Below are positions 35,966 to 45,052 of a stretch of 64,000 nt of DNA, one piece after another. This stretch comes from Mycolicibacter heraklionensis. Its GTDB lineage: Bacteria; Actinomycetota; Actinomycetes; Mycobacteriales; Mycobacteriaceae. Numbering within the stretch: the first letter of the stretch is position 1; every line of letters starts with the position of its first letter. A program made the position numbers and the translations under genes. The stretch is from assembly GCF_019645815.1 (NCBI RefSeq), contig NZ_CP080997.1:1396880-1460879 (forward strand), given 5' to 3'. The notes under the pieces were generated by a model, which had not been told where the DNA came from, made no database searches, and worked only from the letters and a program-made list of their open reading frames with translations.

Positions 35966-37018
35966 GTGTCGCGCGTTGTAGCCAACGTGCGTCTTTCCGT
36001 TCTTGATCTCGTCCCGGTCCGTACCGACCAGTCCACCGCCGATGCGCTGGCCGCGACGGTGCGGCTGGCACAAACCGCTGACCGCCTCGGATTCACCAGA
36101 TATTGGGTGGCCGAGCACCACAACATGCCCTCGGTGGGGGCCACCAGCCCGCCGGTACTGCTCGCATACCTTGCCGCGCAGACGTCGCGGGTGCGGCTCG
36201 GTTCGGGCGGCGTGATGCTGCCCAATCACGCCCCGCTGGCCGTCGCCGAACAGTTCGCGCTGTTGGAGGCCGCCGCACCCGGGCGCATCGACTTGGGCAT
36301 CGGCCGGGCGCCCGGATCCGACCCGGTCACTTCCGTCATGCTGCGCTCCGGCCGGGGCGACGAAGACATCGCGAACTTCCCCGACTATCTCGACCACGTA
36401 CGGGCGATGATGAGCAGCCGCGGCGTGCAGGTCCAGTTGCGTGACGGCGACTACCTGCTCAAGGCCACCCCGGCCGCCGTCGGCGAGCCGCAGCTGTGGC
36501 TGCTGGGATCGAGCATGTATTCGGCGCGACTGGCCGCGGCCAAGGGGCTGCCCTACGTGTTCGCCCACCACTTCTCCGGCCAGGGCACCGAGGAGGCGCT
36601 GGCCTACTACCGGGAGAACTTCACGCCGAGCGACGTGTGTGCGGAGCCGACGACGTTTCTGACCGTCAACGCATCCGTTGCCGAAACCCGCGACGAGGCA
36701 ACGGCGTTGATGCTGCCCAACCTGCAGATGATGGCCCGGTTGCGGACCGGTCGACCGTTGGGCGCCGTCGATCTGGTCGAGGATGCGCAGGCGGCAGCGG
36801 TCTCCGACTCCGAACAACGCATCATCGACAGTGGGCTGCGGCGCGCGGTCGTCGGCACTCCGGCCGAGGCGGCCGAGCAGCTCAGCGCGCTGGCGGAGCA
36901 CTTCGCGGTCGACGAGGTGATGATCAACCCGGTCGCCTCGGCGTACCGCGGCACCGATCCGGCCACCGCGCCGGGCCGGGAACGCACTTGCGAACTGCTG
37001 GCCAAGGAGCTGCTGTAG
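35966..37018 (+). CDS. LLM-class flavin-dependent oxidoreductase
   Basis: A 350-residue luciferase-like monooxygenase-fold protein. It begins VRLSVLDLVPVRTDQ and contains FTRYWVAEHHNMP, RVRLGSGGVMLPNHAPLAVAEQFALLEAAAPGRIDLGIGRAPG, all family marks that shape the FMN/F420 site. Mycobacterial LLM proteins use either FMN or F420 and a wide range of substrates; neither can be chosen here. The GTG at 35966 follows GGAGGGAAG. It diverges from the brnT gene, whose operator lies between. Confidence 0.9.
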   Translation: MSRVVANVRLSVLDLVPVRTDQSTADALAATVRLAQTADRLGFTRYWVAEHHNMPSVGATSPPVLLAYLAAQTSRVRLGSGGVMLPNHAPLAVAEQFALLEAAAPGRIDLGIGRAPGSDPVTSVMLRSGRGDEDIANFPDYLDHVRAMMSSRGVQVQLRDGDYLLKATPAAVGEPQLWLLGSSMYSARLAAAKGLPYVFAHHFSGQGTEEALAYYRENFTPSDVCAEPTTFLTVNASVAETRDEATALMLPNLQMMARLRTGRPLGAVDLVEDAQAAAVSDSEQRIIDSGLRRAVVGTPAEAAEQLSALAEHFAVDEVMINPVASAYRGTDPATAPGRERTCELLAKELL

Positions 37019-37059
37019 CAGTCCGTCTGTCGGCTGATCGCCGCAACCACCGCGCTCGG

Positions 37060-37452
37060 TTAAACCGCGACTACTTCGAGCAGATTGTCCAAGCCGGCGA
37101 AATCCGCTGGGTTGCGGGTGTAGAGCCTGGCTGAGTGAGCGTGTGCGGTTGCCGCGATGAGCAGGTCCATTGAGCGGGCCCGCGGTTGACGGCCGGCCGC
37201 GGTGACCGCCGCGGCGATTTGACCGTAGCTGGCGGCCACACTCCCGGTGAGCGGCAGTGCGTCGAAGCTGCGTTGCAAGACCGACAGGCGACGCAGCCGC
37301 TCGGCGCGGACCTCCGGGAGTTTCGCGACCAGAACCCCGAAATGTAACTCGGCCAGAGTGATTGTGCTGACGGCCAATTCGCCTTGCAGGGGCGCGACGC
37401 CGGTGGCGATGACGACGCTGGTGTCCAAAATGGCGATCAACGCGCGTTCCAC
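37060..37452 (-). CDS. vapC: VapC-family PIN ribonuclease toxin
   Basis: A 130-residue PIN-domain toxin that cleaves RNA. The four acidic metal ligands are visible: Asp10 in LDTSVV, Glu35 in LAELHFG, Asp96 in SMDLLIAA and Asp117 in NPADFAG. It begins at GTG 37452, overlapping the antitoxin stop (37437-37439); a TTG at 37440 is an alternative. Specificity for tRNA or other RNA cannot be read. It forms a two-gene operon with the antitoxin just upstream. Confidence 0.92.
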   Translation of the reverse strand: MERALIAILDTSVVIATGVAPLQGELAVSTITLAELHFGVLVAKLPEVRAERLRRLSVLQRSFDALPLTGSVAASYGQIAAAVTAAGRQPRARSMDLLIAATAHAHSARLYTRNPADFAGLDNLLEVVAV

Positions 37453-37685
37453 GGATCGGCTATCGCGTGCTCAATCGTCTCACGATCGTCGCTCCATGCC
37501 GGATCTTCCGGGCCGTTGAACAGTTCGGCGATATCGGTCCACCGCCGCCACGCCCGTGGTGCGGCGGGCACGAGCCGGGCGCTTGGCCGACCGGCCACGG
37601 TGATGGTGATTTCCTCACCGTCCTCGACGCGGCGAACCAGATCGGAGGCGTTCTGGCGCAGTTCGCGTAGACCAACCGTTTCCAT
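37437..37685 (-). CDS. vapB: VapB/Phd-YefM type antitoxin
   Basis: An 82-residue antitoxin of the Phd/YefM-type found with VapC: METVGLRELRQNASDLVRRVEDGEEITITVAGRPSARL forms the N-terminal DNA-binding dimer, and the C-terminal tail with WTDIAELF and the acidic DPAWSDDRETIEHAI binds the toxin. The ATG at 37685 has the right family length. It lies 8 bases downstream of a perfect palindrome, the likely autoregulatory site. It overlaps vapC by about 16 bases. Confidence 0.9.
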   Translation of the reverse strand: METVGLRELRQNASDLVRRVEDGEEITITVAGRPSARLVPAAPRAWRRWTDIAELFNGPEDPAWSDDRETIEHAIADPWNAR

Positions 37686-37692
37686 GCCCCAT

Positions 37693-37710
37693 GGTAGCAC
37701 ACGTGCTACC
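37693..37710. promoter_or_regulatory. Perfect palindrome upstream of vapB
   Basis: GGTAGCAC-AC-GTGCTACC has 8-base perfect arms and a 2-base centre, ending 7 bases before the vapB start. It carries the TAGCAC/GTGCTA arrangement expected for a dimeric antitoxin site. Confidence 0.75.
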
Positions 37711-37720
37711 TCGCGACGGC

Positions 37721-40700
37721 TCAGCGGTTGATGATGGTGGCCCCGAAACCGCTGGGCCGGTAGTCGATGTAGACCGGGTTCACCGAGAACGGGTAATAGC
37801 CGCTGTTGGCCGCCCCGCCCGACGTCACATACGGACCGTTGTTGGTGGTGGTGTAGGAGTACAGCAAGGTGCTGCCGTCGGCGTTGTACACCGAGATCAC
37901 CGTGCCGGCCGGCACCTGCGAACCGACCCCGAGCTGCGGGAACAGCGACTGCGGAATGCTGCCGTACATGCCGCCGGAGTCCAGCGACGTGGACACCGCC
38001 ACCGGGGCGCCACCGTTGATCGACACCATCGTGTCGACGAACGGCGACCCGGGCACCGAGATCTCGGGGGTCAGCGGGTTCGGCCCGAAGGTCAGCTGAC
38101 CGGTCTGCTCGTCGATGAGCACGCCCTGGTTGAGCGCGCCGGGCAGCGCCGAGATGATCGTCGAGGTGCCGGCGTGGCCGTTGTTGGGCCCAATGCCCAA
38201 CACCCCGACGATGCCGTACTGGTTGAAGTACTGCGTCATCAGGGCGTTCGACGACGAGGTGACTACGTTGACGGCGGTCGGGTCGGTGACGATGTCGCCT
38301 GAGCAGGCAACCTTGTCGCAGAAACCCACCGTGGTGCTGTAGGTCTGGAAGCCGTAGCTGTTGTTGCCCAGGCCCGCGTAGCTGGAGTTGCCGGACAGCA
38401 GCACATCGCCGAGGCCACCGGGGTTGCCGACGGCGCTGTTGAGAATCGTCAGACCGGTGGAGCCGGTGTCGATCTGGACCGGTACCGGCGGCCCGCCGTT
38501 GATCGAGATGTAGACGATCGGGCTGATGCCGCCGCTCTGCAGGTACAGCGGGACGGTGACGTTGACCGGGCCGTCGGGTCCGCCGGTCGCGCCGGCGTGC
38601 CCGGAGCCCGAACCGGCCCCGCCGGCCCCGCCGGCACCGTTGGCGCCGTGGCTGCCGATGGTCCCGCCGCTACCGCCGTCGCCGCCGTCGCCACCGCTGC
38701 CGCCGTTGGCTCCGAGCCCGCCGGCGGCCACCGCACCCGCAGCTCCGCCGTCGCCGCCGTCACCGGCCGCCCCGCCGTGCACGTTCGTCCCGGCCAGCGT
38801 GGCGTCTCCGCCGTCACCACCGTTGCCGCCGTGGCCGCCCGCGCCGGCGTTGCCGCCGCTGCCCGCGTGGGCGCCCAAACCTCCGGTGCCGCCCGCTCCG
38901 GCGTTCCCGCCGGCGCCGCCGTTTCCGCCGTCACCACCGCTGGAGCCCTGCGCGTAGTAGGTGCCGGTGGCGCTTCCGCCATTGGCGCCCGCGCCGCCGA
39001 TGCCGCCGTTTCCGCCGGTGCCGCCGTTGAAGCCGGTGTCGCCCTTGCCGCCGGACCCGCCGGAACCGGCGGCGCCGCCCTTCCCGCCGTCCCCGCCGAT
39101 GCCGACCGGAGCCTTGTTGATACCGGGTTGGGCGTTGAACCCGGAGCCGGGCGCCCCGCCGTTACCGGCCGCCCCGCCGTTGCCGCCGTTGCCACCGGTG
39201 CCGCCCGCGCTGTCGTCACCGGCCCCGCCGATGCCGCCGCCACCACCGGTACCGCCGCCACCCCCGGCGCCACCGTTGCCGTTGGTGCCGAACGTGCCGT
39301 GCTCGTGCAGCGCGACGCTGCCGGTGTAGGCCGAGCCGCCCGCACCACCGGTGCCGCCGGCCCCGCCGCTTCCACCGTTGAAGCCGGTGCCGCCGCCGAG
39401 TGCTCCGGTGTCGCCGAGCCCGCCGTTGCCGCCGACGCCGCCGGCCCCGCCGTCGCCGCCGCTGCCGTAGGGGACGCTGTTGGCGATGTCCAGGGTGGCG
39501 ATGCCGTTGCCGCCGCCGTTGCCGCCGGCTCCGCCCGCGCCGCCGGCGCCGCCATTGCCGGTGCCGGTTCCATGTGCGTAGGCGCTGCTGCCGCCGGCCC
39601 CGCCGACACCGCCCTTGCCGCCGTCGCCGCCGCTGCCGGGCAGGGTGGCGCTGGGGGGCAGTTGGCTCTGGTCCACGCCGCGGCCGCCGTTGCCGGCGTT
39701 GCCACCCGCTCCGCCCTTGCCGCCGTTGCCGTCGCCGAGCGAGTTGCCGCCGGCTCCGCCCTTGCCGCCGTTGCCGCCGTCTCCGGCGTTGCCGTTATTA
39801 AGAACCGGGTTGCCATTGGCACCGGTGGCGCCGTTGCCGCCATTTCCGCCCGCGCCGCCGTCGCCGTGCAGGCTGCCGGTTCCGCCGGCGCCGCCGTTGC
39901 CGCCGCTGGCGCCCGGGGTGACGGCGTTGAAGCCATTGCCGCCGGCGCCGCCGTTCCCGGCGTGCGCGGTCGATGCCGATCCGGTCGCGCCGGTGGCACC
40001 GTTGACCGAGCCAGTCCCGCCGGCACCGCCGAGGCCCCCGGCACCCGCTTGGCCGCCGTTGCCGCCGCGGCCACCGTTGGGGTTGCTGGCATTGCCGTTG
40101 GCGCCCTTGCCGCCGTCACCGGGGGTGCCGCCGGTCCCGCCGTTGCCGCCATTCCCGCCGGCGCCCTGTTGGCCCGCGGTTCCTTCAGCCGAGGTGCCGC
40201 CGGCGCCGCCGTTGCCGCCAACCCCGCCTTTGCCGCCCTGCATGCCGTTGCCGCCGTTGCCACCGGCCGCGCCGGCGGTGGTGGCGTTGGTCCCCGCCGA
40301 TCCGTTGCCGCCGGTGCCGCCGTTGCCGGCATTGCCGCCGGCTCCGCCCGCTCCGCCGTGGCCGTCGCCGAGCGAGGCGCCGCCGGCGCCGCCGTTGCCA
40401 CCGCTGCCACCGGCCCCGCCGATGCTGCCGGGCCCACCGTTGACGCCGTTGGAGCCGTTGCCGCCGACGCCACCGGCCCCGCCGTTGCCGTGCAGGCTGC
40501 CGGTACCGCCGGCGCCGCCGTTGCCGCCGCTGGTGCCCGGGGCCGCGTTGGGGTCGGAAGCCGCGTCGTAGCCGTTGCCGCCCGCGCCGCCGTTCCCCGC
40601 GTAGTCCGAGGGGGTCCCGGTCGCCCCGCTGGCGCCGTGGACGGAGCCCGCCCCGCCGTCGCCGCCGAATCCTCCGGCGCCGAAGGCGCCGCCATTGCCG

Positions 40701-41770
40701 CCGCGCCCCCCGTTGGGGTTGCTCGCATCGCCGTTGCCGCCGGCCCCGCCGTCGCCGGCCGCGCCGCCTGACCCACCGTTGCCGCCGTTGCCGCCGGCAC
40801 CCTGCAGACCCGCGACCCCGTTGGCCGAGGCGCCGCCGGCCCCGCCATTGCCGCCGGCCCCGCCGTTGCCGCCCTGCATGCCGTCGCCGCCGTTACCGCC
40901 GGCCCCACCGGCGATGGTCGCGTCGATCCCAGCGGTTCCGGCTCCGCCCGCTCCGCCGGTGCCTCCGCTACCGCCCGCACCACCGCGGCCGCCGTCGCCG
41001 TACTGCGCCGAGAGGCTGGACCCGCCCACACCGCCGGCACCGCCCAGCGATCCGTTGCCCCCGGTGAAGCCCGTTGCTCCGGTCGCGCCCGCGCCCACGG
41101 ACCCCGTTCCGCCCATGCCGCCGGCGCCGCCGTTGCCGAACAGCCAGGCGATGGCATCGCCGCCGGCGCCCCCGGTACCGGCGGCCGCGCCGTCGACACC
41201 GACTCCGCCCGTGCCGCCGACACCGCCGTTGCCCATGAACGACCCACCGGCCCCGCCGATGCCGCCCGCCGCGCCGGCCCCGCCGTCACCGCCGGCCCCG
41301 CCGTCGCCGAACATGCCGGCCGCCCCGCCGTTGCCGCCGGCCACCCCGGCGGCGCTCTGGTCGAAGCCGTCACCGCCGTCGCCGAACCACAGGCCGCCGG
41401 CGCCGCCGTTGGGGTTTTCCGCCGTTCCGTCCGTGCCGTCGCCGATCAGGAACTGCCCGGAGGCGGTGTTGATCCAGCCGTTGACCATCGACCCGAAGTC
41501 ACTGTTGATCCAGTTCTCGATGGAGGTGTGGAACGGGTCGTAGAAGAGCTGGTCAAACCATGCCGCGGAGTCGAGGGGAGTGGTGTCGGCGGCGACTCCG
41601 GCGACCGGCGTGAACATGTCGACCAGCCAGTCGAAGTCCATCCCGTCGGCGTGTGCCGACGGGGTCGCGGGCGTCAGCCCGACGGCCAGGAAAGTGCCGA
41701 CCGCCGCTCCGGCTCCCGCCAGGCGCCGGCGTGCTGACTGCGACTTACCCGGCCCGCCCTGACGACTCAT
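37721..41770 (-). CDS. PE-less PGRS protein with PecA-type aspartic protease domain
   Basis: A 1349-residue exported protein. It starts with a basic segment (RRRLAG) and hydrophobic signal peptide with a likely AHA-D cleavage at 41/42, not with a PE domain. Residues 42-105 form an acidic, aromatic segment (WFDQLFYDPFHTSIENWINSDFGS), then LIGDG at 108 and about 950 residues of Gly-Gly-X repeats. From about residue 1065 comes a bilobed retropepsin-like domain with DTGST (Asp1101) and a second LDSGG (Asp1264), as in PecA/PE_PGRS35 proteases. The second PGRS gene at 58821 shares the N-terminal module. The substrate is unknown; cell-surface processing is inferred. Confidence 0.9.
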   Translation of the reverse strand: MSRQGGPGKSQSARRRLAGAGAAVGTFLAVGLTPATPSAHADGMDFDWLVDMFTPVAGVAADTTPLDSAAWFDQLFYDPFHTSIENWINSDFGSMVNGWINTASGQFLIGDGTDGTAENPNGGAGGLWFGDGGDGFDQSAAGVAGGNGGAAGMFGDGGAGGDGGAGAAGGIGGAGGSFMGNGGVGGTGGVGVDGAAAGTGGAGGDAIAWLFGNGGAGGMGGTGSVGAGATGATGFTGGNGSLGGAGGVGGSSLSAQYGDGGRGGAGGSGGTGGAGGAGTAGIDATIAGGAGGNGGDGMQGGNGGAGGNGGAGGASANGVAGLQGAGGNGGNGGSGGAAGDGGAGGNGDASNPNGGRGGNGGAFGAGGFGGDGGAGSVHGASGATGTPSDYAGNGGAGGNGYDAASDPNAAPGTSGGNGGAGGTGSLHGNGGAGGVGGNGSNGVNGGPGSIGGAGGSGGNGGAGGASLGDGHGGAGGAGGNAGNGGTGGNGSAGTNATTAGAAGGNGGNGMQGGKGGVGGNGGAGGTSAEGTAGQQGAGGNGGNGGTGGTPGDGGKGANGNASNPNGGRGGNGGQAGAGGLGGAGGTGSVNGATGATGSASTAHAGNGGAGGNGFNAVTPGASGGNGGAGGTGSLHGDGGAGGNGGNGATGANGNPVLNNGNAGDGGNGGKGGAGGNSLGDGNGGKGGAGGNAGNGGRGVDQSQLPPSATLPGSGGDGGKGGVGGAGGSSAYAHGTGTGNGGAGGAGGAGGNGGGNGIATLDIANSVPYGSGGDGGAGGVGGNGGLGDTGALGGGTGFNGGSGGAGGTGGAGGSAYTGSVALHEHGTFGTNGNGGAGGGGGTGGGGGIGGAGDDSAGGTGGNGGNGGAAGNGGAPGSGFNAQPGINKAPVGIGGDGGKGGAAGSGGSGGKGDTGFNGGTGGNGGIGGAGANGGSATGTYYAQGSSGGDGGNGGAGGNAGAGGTGGLGAHAGSGGNAGAGGHGGNGGDGGDATLAGTNVHGGAAGDGGDGGAAGAVAAGGLGANGGSGGDGGDGGSGGTIGSHGANGAGGAGGAGSGSGHAGATGGPDGPVNVTVPLYLQSGGISPIVYISINGGPPVPVQIDTGSTGLTILNSAVGNPGGLGDVLLSGNSSYAGLGNNSYGFQTYSTTVGFCDKVACSGDIVTDPTAVNVVTSSSNALMTQYFNQYGIVGVLGIGPNNGHAGTSTIISALPGALNQGVLIDEQTGQLTFGPNPLTPEISVPGSPFVDTMVSINGGAPVAVSTSLDSGGMYGSIPQSLFPQLGVGSQVPAGTVISVYNADGSTLLYSYTTTNNGPYVTSGGAANSGYYPFSVNPVYIDYRPSGFGATIINR
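38600..41350 (-). repeat. PGRS glycine-repeat coding region of the protease gene
   Basis: GC-rich tandem triplet repeats encoding Gly-Gly-X/Gly-Asn-Gly runs with occasional longer unit repeats such as GGDGAGGNGG. The region explains the long overlapping open frames on both strands that have no other support. Confidence 0.95.
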
Positions 41771-41841
41771 CGCCCCAAAGTACTAGCTGAGTGATACCTG
41801 AGCAAAGCAGAACAACGGACTACTCTCGGAAATAACGCCTA

Positions 41842-42297
41842 TTAAGTAGCGGGCACCGGCGTGAGCCTCACCACCGGGATCGGCCGGGTCGTGCGGCGCT
41901 GGTAGGCCTCGTAGCGATTGGCATTGTTGGCGTTGACGATTCGCCACAGCCGGGTGTAGTCCGGGTCGTCGGGCAGCACCGGTTGCGCGATGGTCCGCAG
42001 GCGCTTCGGCCCGACGTTGATTTCCACCTCGGGATTGGCCTTGAGGTTGTGGTACCAGCCGGGGGAGCGCGGCGCGCCGCCCATCGACGCGACGATCAGG
42101 TATGTGTCGCCGTCGCGGGCGTAGCTCAGCGCCGAGGTGCGCGGCTGGCCGGTCTTCGCGCCCACGGTGTGCAGCAACAGGTTGGGAGGCAGGCCCGGGA
42201 CCTTGTGGCCGATCCAGCCGTTGGTCTGTTGGTAGATCAGGCTGTGCAGGCCGAGCGCTCGGACGCCCACCTTGTCGATCAGGGATAGATGAGCCAT
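41842..42297 (-). CDS. Ddn-like F420-dependent nitroreductase family protein
   Basis: A 151-residue split-barrel protein of the deazaflavin (F420)-dependent nitroreductase family, the family of Ddn, which activates pretomanid. It has the typical NGWIGHKVPGLPPNLLLHTVGAKTGQPR segment, then SYARDGDTYLIVASMGGAPRSPGWYHNLKANP, which contacts F420. The natural substrate may be a quinone or lipid. It corresponds in position to Rv1261c and is the third gene of a malY-HIT-ddn-like strand. Confidence 0.9.
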   Translation of the reverse strand: MAHLSLIDKVGVRALGLHSLIYQQTNGWIGHKVPGLPPNLLLHTVGAKTGQPRTSALSYARDGDTYLIVASMGGAPRSPGWYHNLKANPEVEINVGPKRLRTIAQPVLPDDPDYTRLWRIVNANNANRYEAYQRRTTRPIPVVRLTPVPAT

Positions 42298-42314
42298 ACC
42301 CTCGAGTCTGCCCG

Positions 42315-42740
42315 CTAGCTGCCGCTGCTCGCCAGCGCCGACCGCAGGATCGCCCCGGTGCCCTCGCGGTCCGGATCGCGGCGCACCAGCAGGCCTTTCG
42401 CGAAGGACAGCCGGTCGCCGTCACGGCGCGGGACCACGTGCAGGTGGATATGGAACACGCTCTGAAAGGCTGCCCGGCCGTCGTTGATCACCAGGTTGTT
42501 GCCGTCGGCGTGCAGCCCCGAGCTGCGCGCGGCCTGGGCGATCCGCTGCCCCACGGTGAGCATGCCGGCCAGGGTGGCCGCCGGGGTGTCGGTGAGGTCC
42601 ACGAAGTGCTGCTTGGGGATCACCAGGGTGTGGCCGCGGGTGAACGGCCGGATGTCGAGAAACGCCAGGTAGTCGTCGTCTTCGAAAACCCGCACCGCCG
42701 GCGCATCACCGGCGACCACGGCGCAGAACACGCAGGACAT
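42315..42740 (-). CDS. HIT-family nucleotide hydrolase
   Basis: A 141-residue histidine-triad protein. The start has CVFCAVV (the metal-binding cysteines of bacterial HIT proteins) and the catalytic triad is HIHLHVVPR near residue 95. DIRPFTRGHTLVIPKQH is the second conserved segment. It hydrolyses nucleoside phosphoramidates or dinucleoside polyphosphates. ATG 42740 is preferred over a GTG at 42749 by family length. It follows malY on the same strand with an 18-base gap; corresponds to Rv1262c. Confidence 0.9.
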   Translation of the reverse strand: MSCVFCAVVAGDAPAVRVFEDDDYLAFLDIRPFTRGHTLVIPKQHFVDLTDTPAATLAGMLTVGQRIAQAARSSGLHADGNNLVINDGRAAFQSVFHIHLHVVPRRDGDRLSFAKGLLVRRDPDREGTGAILRSALASSGS

Positions 42741-42758
42741 GCCCGCCACGGTAATGCG

Positions 42759-43910
42759 TCAGGTCAGCGCACCGGCCATCGCCTCGATCGCCCGGTCCAG
42801 GATGGCCCGGGTGGTGGCGAAGTTCAGCCGCGCGAAGCCCCGGCCGCCGCCGAACGGGATACCCGGGCTCAGTGCCACCCGCGCGTCGGCCAGCAGGATC
42901 TCGGCCGGTTCGGCGGGCAGTCCCAGCTCCCGGAAATCGACCCAGGCCAGGTAGGTGGCCTCGGGGTGGCTGATCCGCAGGCCCGGCACCGCTGCCGGCA
43001 GCGCTTGGCTGAGGTGGTCGCGGTTGGCCCGCAGGTAGGGCAGCAGGGCGTCCAGCCACGGTCCGCCGTGGCGGTAGGCGGCGAGGTTGGCGCTGATGCC
43101 GACGGTGGCGGCGCCCATCGTGTGCAGCATGTTGATCCTGCGCCACGCCTCGACGTCGCGCGGATTGGTCAGGATCACCTGGGCGCACATCAGCCCGGGC
43201 AAATTCCAGCCCTTGGAGGCCGACATCAGCGTGATGACGGTGTCGGCGGCGGCGGGCGACACCGCGGCGGCCGCTACATGGGGCCGGTCGTAGACCAGCG
43301 GGGCGTGGATCTCGTCGGCGATCACCCGGGCGCCATGGCGCGCGGCGATGTCCACGATCGCGCTGAGCTCCTCGGCCGTGAAGGCGGTGCCCAGCGGGTT
43401 GTTCGGATTGCACAGAATCAGCGACCCCGCCCCGGCGGCGAACGCGGCGTCCAGGGCGTCCAGGTCCATCAGGTAGCAGCCCGAATCCTGCTGTGTCATA
43501 GGGATTTCCACGCGCTGGCGGCCGGTGACGGTCAGCAGGTCGAAGAACGGCATGTAGGCCGGCACCGGCAACACCACCGGGCTCTCCGGGCGGGTGAGGA
43601 ACTCGATCACCACCTCCATGCCCTTGAGGACGTCGGGCACCACCCGCACCCACTCCGGCTGGATGGACCAGCCGTAGCGGTGCAGGCACCACTGCGTCAG
43701 CGCCACCGGCAACGCATCCGAGCTCAGCGCCGGATAGCCGAACTCCTCGTTGGCCACGCAGGCGCGCACCCCGTCGAGCACCGCGGGCGCGGTGGGGAAG
43801 TCCATCTCGGCGATCCACAGCGGCAGCACGTCGGGACCGAAGTGATTCCACTTGATGGTGTTGCGGGCACGGAGTTGAGCGGGGGTCAGCGCATCGAAGA
43901 CTTCAGCCAC
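42759..43910 (-). CDS. MalY/PatB-type cystathionine beta-lyase (PLP aminotransferase fold)
   Basis: A 383-residue PLP-dependent enzyme of the aminotransferase class I/II fold. The internal aldimine lysine lies in [27 protein letters not shown] is the segment that holds the cofactor-binding aspartate, and [11 protein letters not shown] is the substrate-recognition asparagine segment. Family members cleave cystathionine, giving homocysteine, pyruvate and ammonia, and some repress the maltose system in enteric bacteria. It heads an operon with the HIT and Ddn-like genes and diverges from the adenylyl cyclase across 32 bases. Confidence 0.9.
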   Translation of the reverse strand: MAEVFDALTPAQLRARNTIKWNHFGPDVLPLWIAEMDFPTAPAVLDGVRACVANEEFGYPALSSDALPVALTQWCLHRYGWSIQPEWVRVVPDVLKGMEVVIEFLTRPESPVVLPVPAYMPFFDLLTVTGRQRVEIPMTQQDSGCYLMDLDALDAAFAAGAGSLILCNPNNPLGTAFTAEELSAIVDIAARHGARVIADEIHAPLVYDRPHVAAAAVSPAAADTVITLMSASKGWNLPGLMCAQVILTNPRDVEAWRRINMLHTMGAATVGISANLAAYRHGGPWLDALLPYLRANRDHLSQALPAAVPGLRISHPEATYLAWVDFRELGLPAEPAEILLADARVALSPGIPFGGGRGFARLNFATTRAILDRAIEAMAGALT

Positions 43911-43942
43911 TCCGTCAGTCTGCCGCGAGATACGTTTGCGGC

Positions 43943-45052
43943 GTGGCTGACCCCGAAATCGAGGACTTGCTGGACGGGCTGGACGGCTCCGCGCGTGCTG
44001 AGCGCGCCGAACTGATCGAATGGCTGCTGGGGCAGGGCGTCACCGCCGAGGAGATCCGCGGGAACGTCTCACCGATGCTGTTGGCGTCGCGACGGCTGGT
44101 CGGCGACGACGGCACCTACGTCTCGGCTCGCGAGATCAGCGAGTCCACCGGAGTCGACCTCGATCAGTTGCAGCGCCTGCTGCGGGCGGTCGGGCTGCCC
44201 TGGATGGAGGATCCGGACGCCCCGGCGCAGATGCGTGCCGACGCCAGCATCGCCATGCATGCGCGCCGCTTCATAGACGCCGGCATCGATGCCGAGCAGG
44301 CCTTGCAGACCGCTCGCCTGTTGGCCGACGGGTTGGCGCACACCGCGGAATTCATGCGCTTCACGGTGTTGTCGGCGATCGGCGAACCGGGTGTCACCGA
44401 GCTGCAGATCGCTCAGCGGTCGCGGGACCTGGTGGCCGGGCTGGCGCCGATGTTGGGCCCGTTCGTCCAGGACATGCTGATGATGCAGCTGCGTCATCAG
44501 CTCGACATCGACGCCGTCACCGCCAGCGAGCGCTTGGCGGGCGCACCGCTGCCGGGGGCGCGGCAGATCACCGTCGCGTTCGCCGACCTGGTCGGCTTCA
44601 CCCGGCTCGGGGAGATGGTGCCGCCCGAGGAGCTGGTTCAGCTCGCCGAGCGCTTGACGGTGCTGGGACGCGAGATCGCCGTTCCGCCGGTGCGATTCAT
44701 CAAGACTATCGGCGACGCGGTGATGTTCGTGTGCCCGGAGCCTGCGCCGCTGGTCGACGCGGTGCTGCGGCTCGTTGAGGCGGCCCAGGCCGACGACAGC
44801 CTGCCTCGGCTCCGTGCCGGTATCGCCTCCGGCGAGGCGGTGAGCCGGGTCGGGGACTGGTTCGGCAGCCCGGTGAACACCGCCAGCCGGATCACCGGGG
44901 TCGCCCGGCCGGGCACGGTGCTGGTGGCGGAGCCGGTGCGGGTGGCGCTGACCGAATCCGACGCCTTCCAGTGGTCGTTCGCCGGCGGACGCCACCTCAA
45001 GGGCATCAAGAGCGAGGTGAGTCTGTTCCGCGTCCGGCACACCCAAACCTAG
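43943..45052 (+). CDS. Adenylyl cyclase, Rv1264 type (pH-sensing autoinhibited)
   Basis: A 369-residue class III adenylyl cyclase that makes cAMP. The N-terminal 200 residues form the helical regulatory domain known in Rv1264 to inhibit the catalytic domain at neutral pH. The catalytic part has the metal aspartates Asp215 (FADLVGF) and Asp258, the adenine-specifying Lys254 and Asp305, and the transition-state Asn312/Arg316 (VNTASRI), all intact. The GTG at 43943 fits the family start. It converges with the AbiEii-like gene, overlapping it by four bases. A second, very different cyclase (4213-7536) is in the same window. Confidence 0.93.
   Translation: MADPEIEDLLDGLDGSARAERAELIEWLLGQGVTAEEIRGNVSPMLLASRRLVGDDGTYVSAREISESTGVDLDQLQRLLRAVGLPWMEDPDAPAQMRADASIAMHARRFIDAGIDAEQALQTARLLADGLAHTAEFMRFTVLSAIGEPGVTELQIAQRSRDLVAGLAPMLGPFVQDMLMMQLRHQLDIDAVTASERLAGAPLPGARQITVAFADLVGFTRLGEMVPPEELVQLAERLTVLGREIAVPPVRFIKTIGDAVMFVCPEPAPLVDAVLRLVEAAQADDSLPRLRAGIASGEAVSRVGDWFGSPVNTASRITGVARPGTVLVAEPVRVALTESDAFQWSFAGGRHLKGIKSEVSLFRVRHTQT

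Noticed and set aside
38597..40771. Very long plus-strand frames opposite the first PGRS gene
   Set aside because: They are shadows of triplet GGC/GCC repeats; the Ala/Val or Pro-rich translations have no domain, no ribosome site and no family.
38600..41400. Repeats that could be mistaken for a CRISPR array
   Set aside because: Units are in-frame triplets of variable length with no spacer structure and no cas genes nearby.
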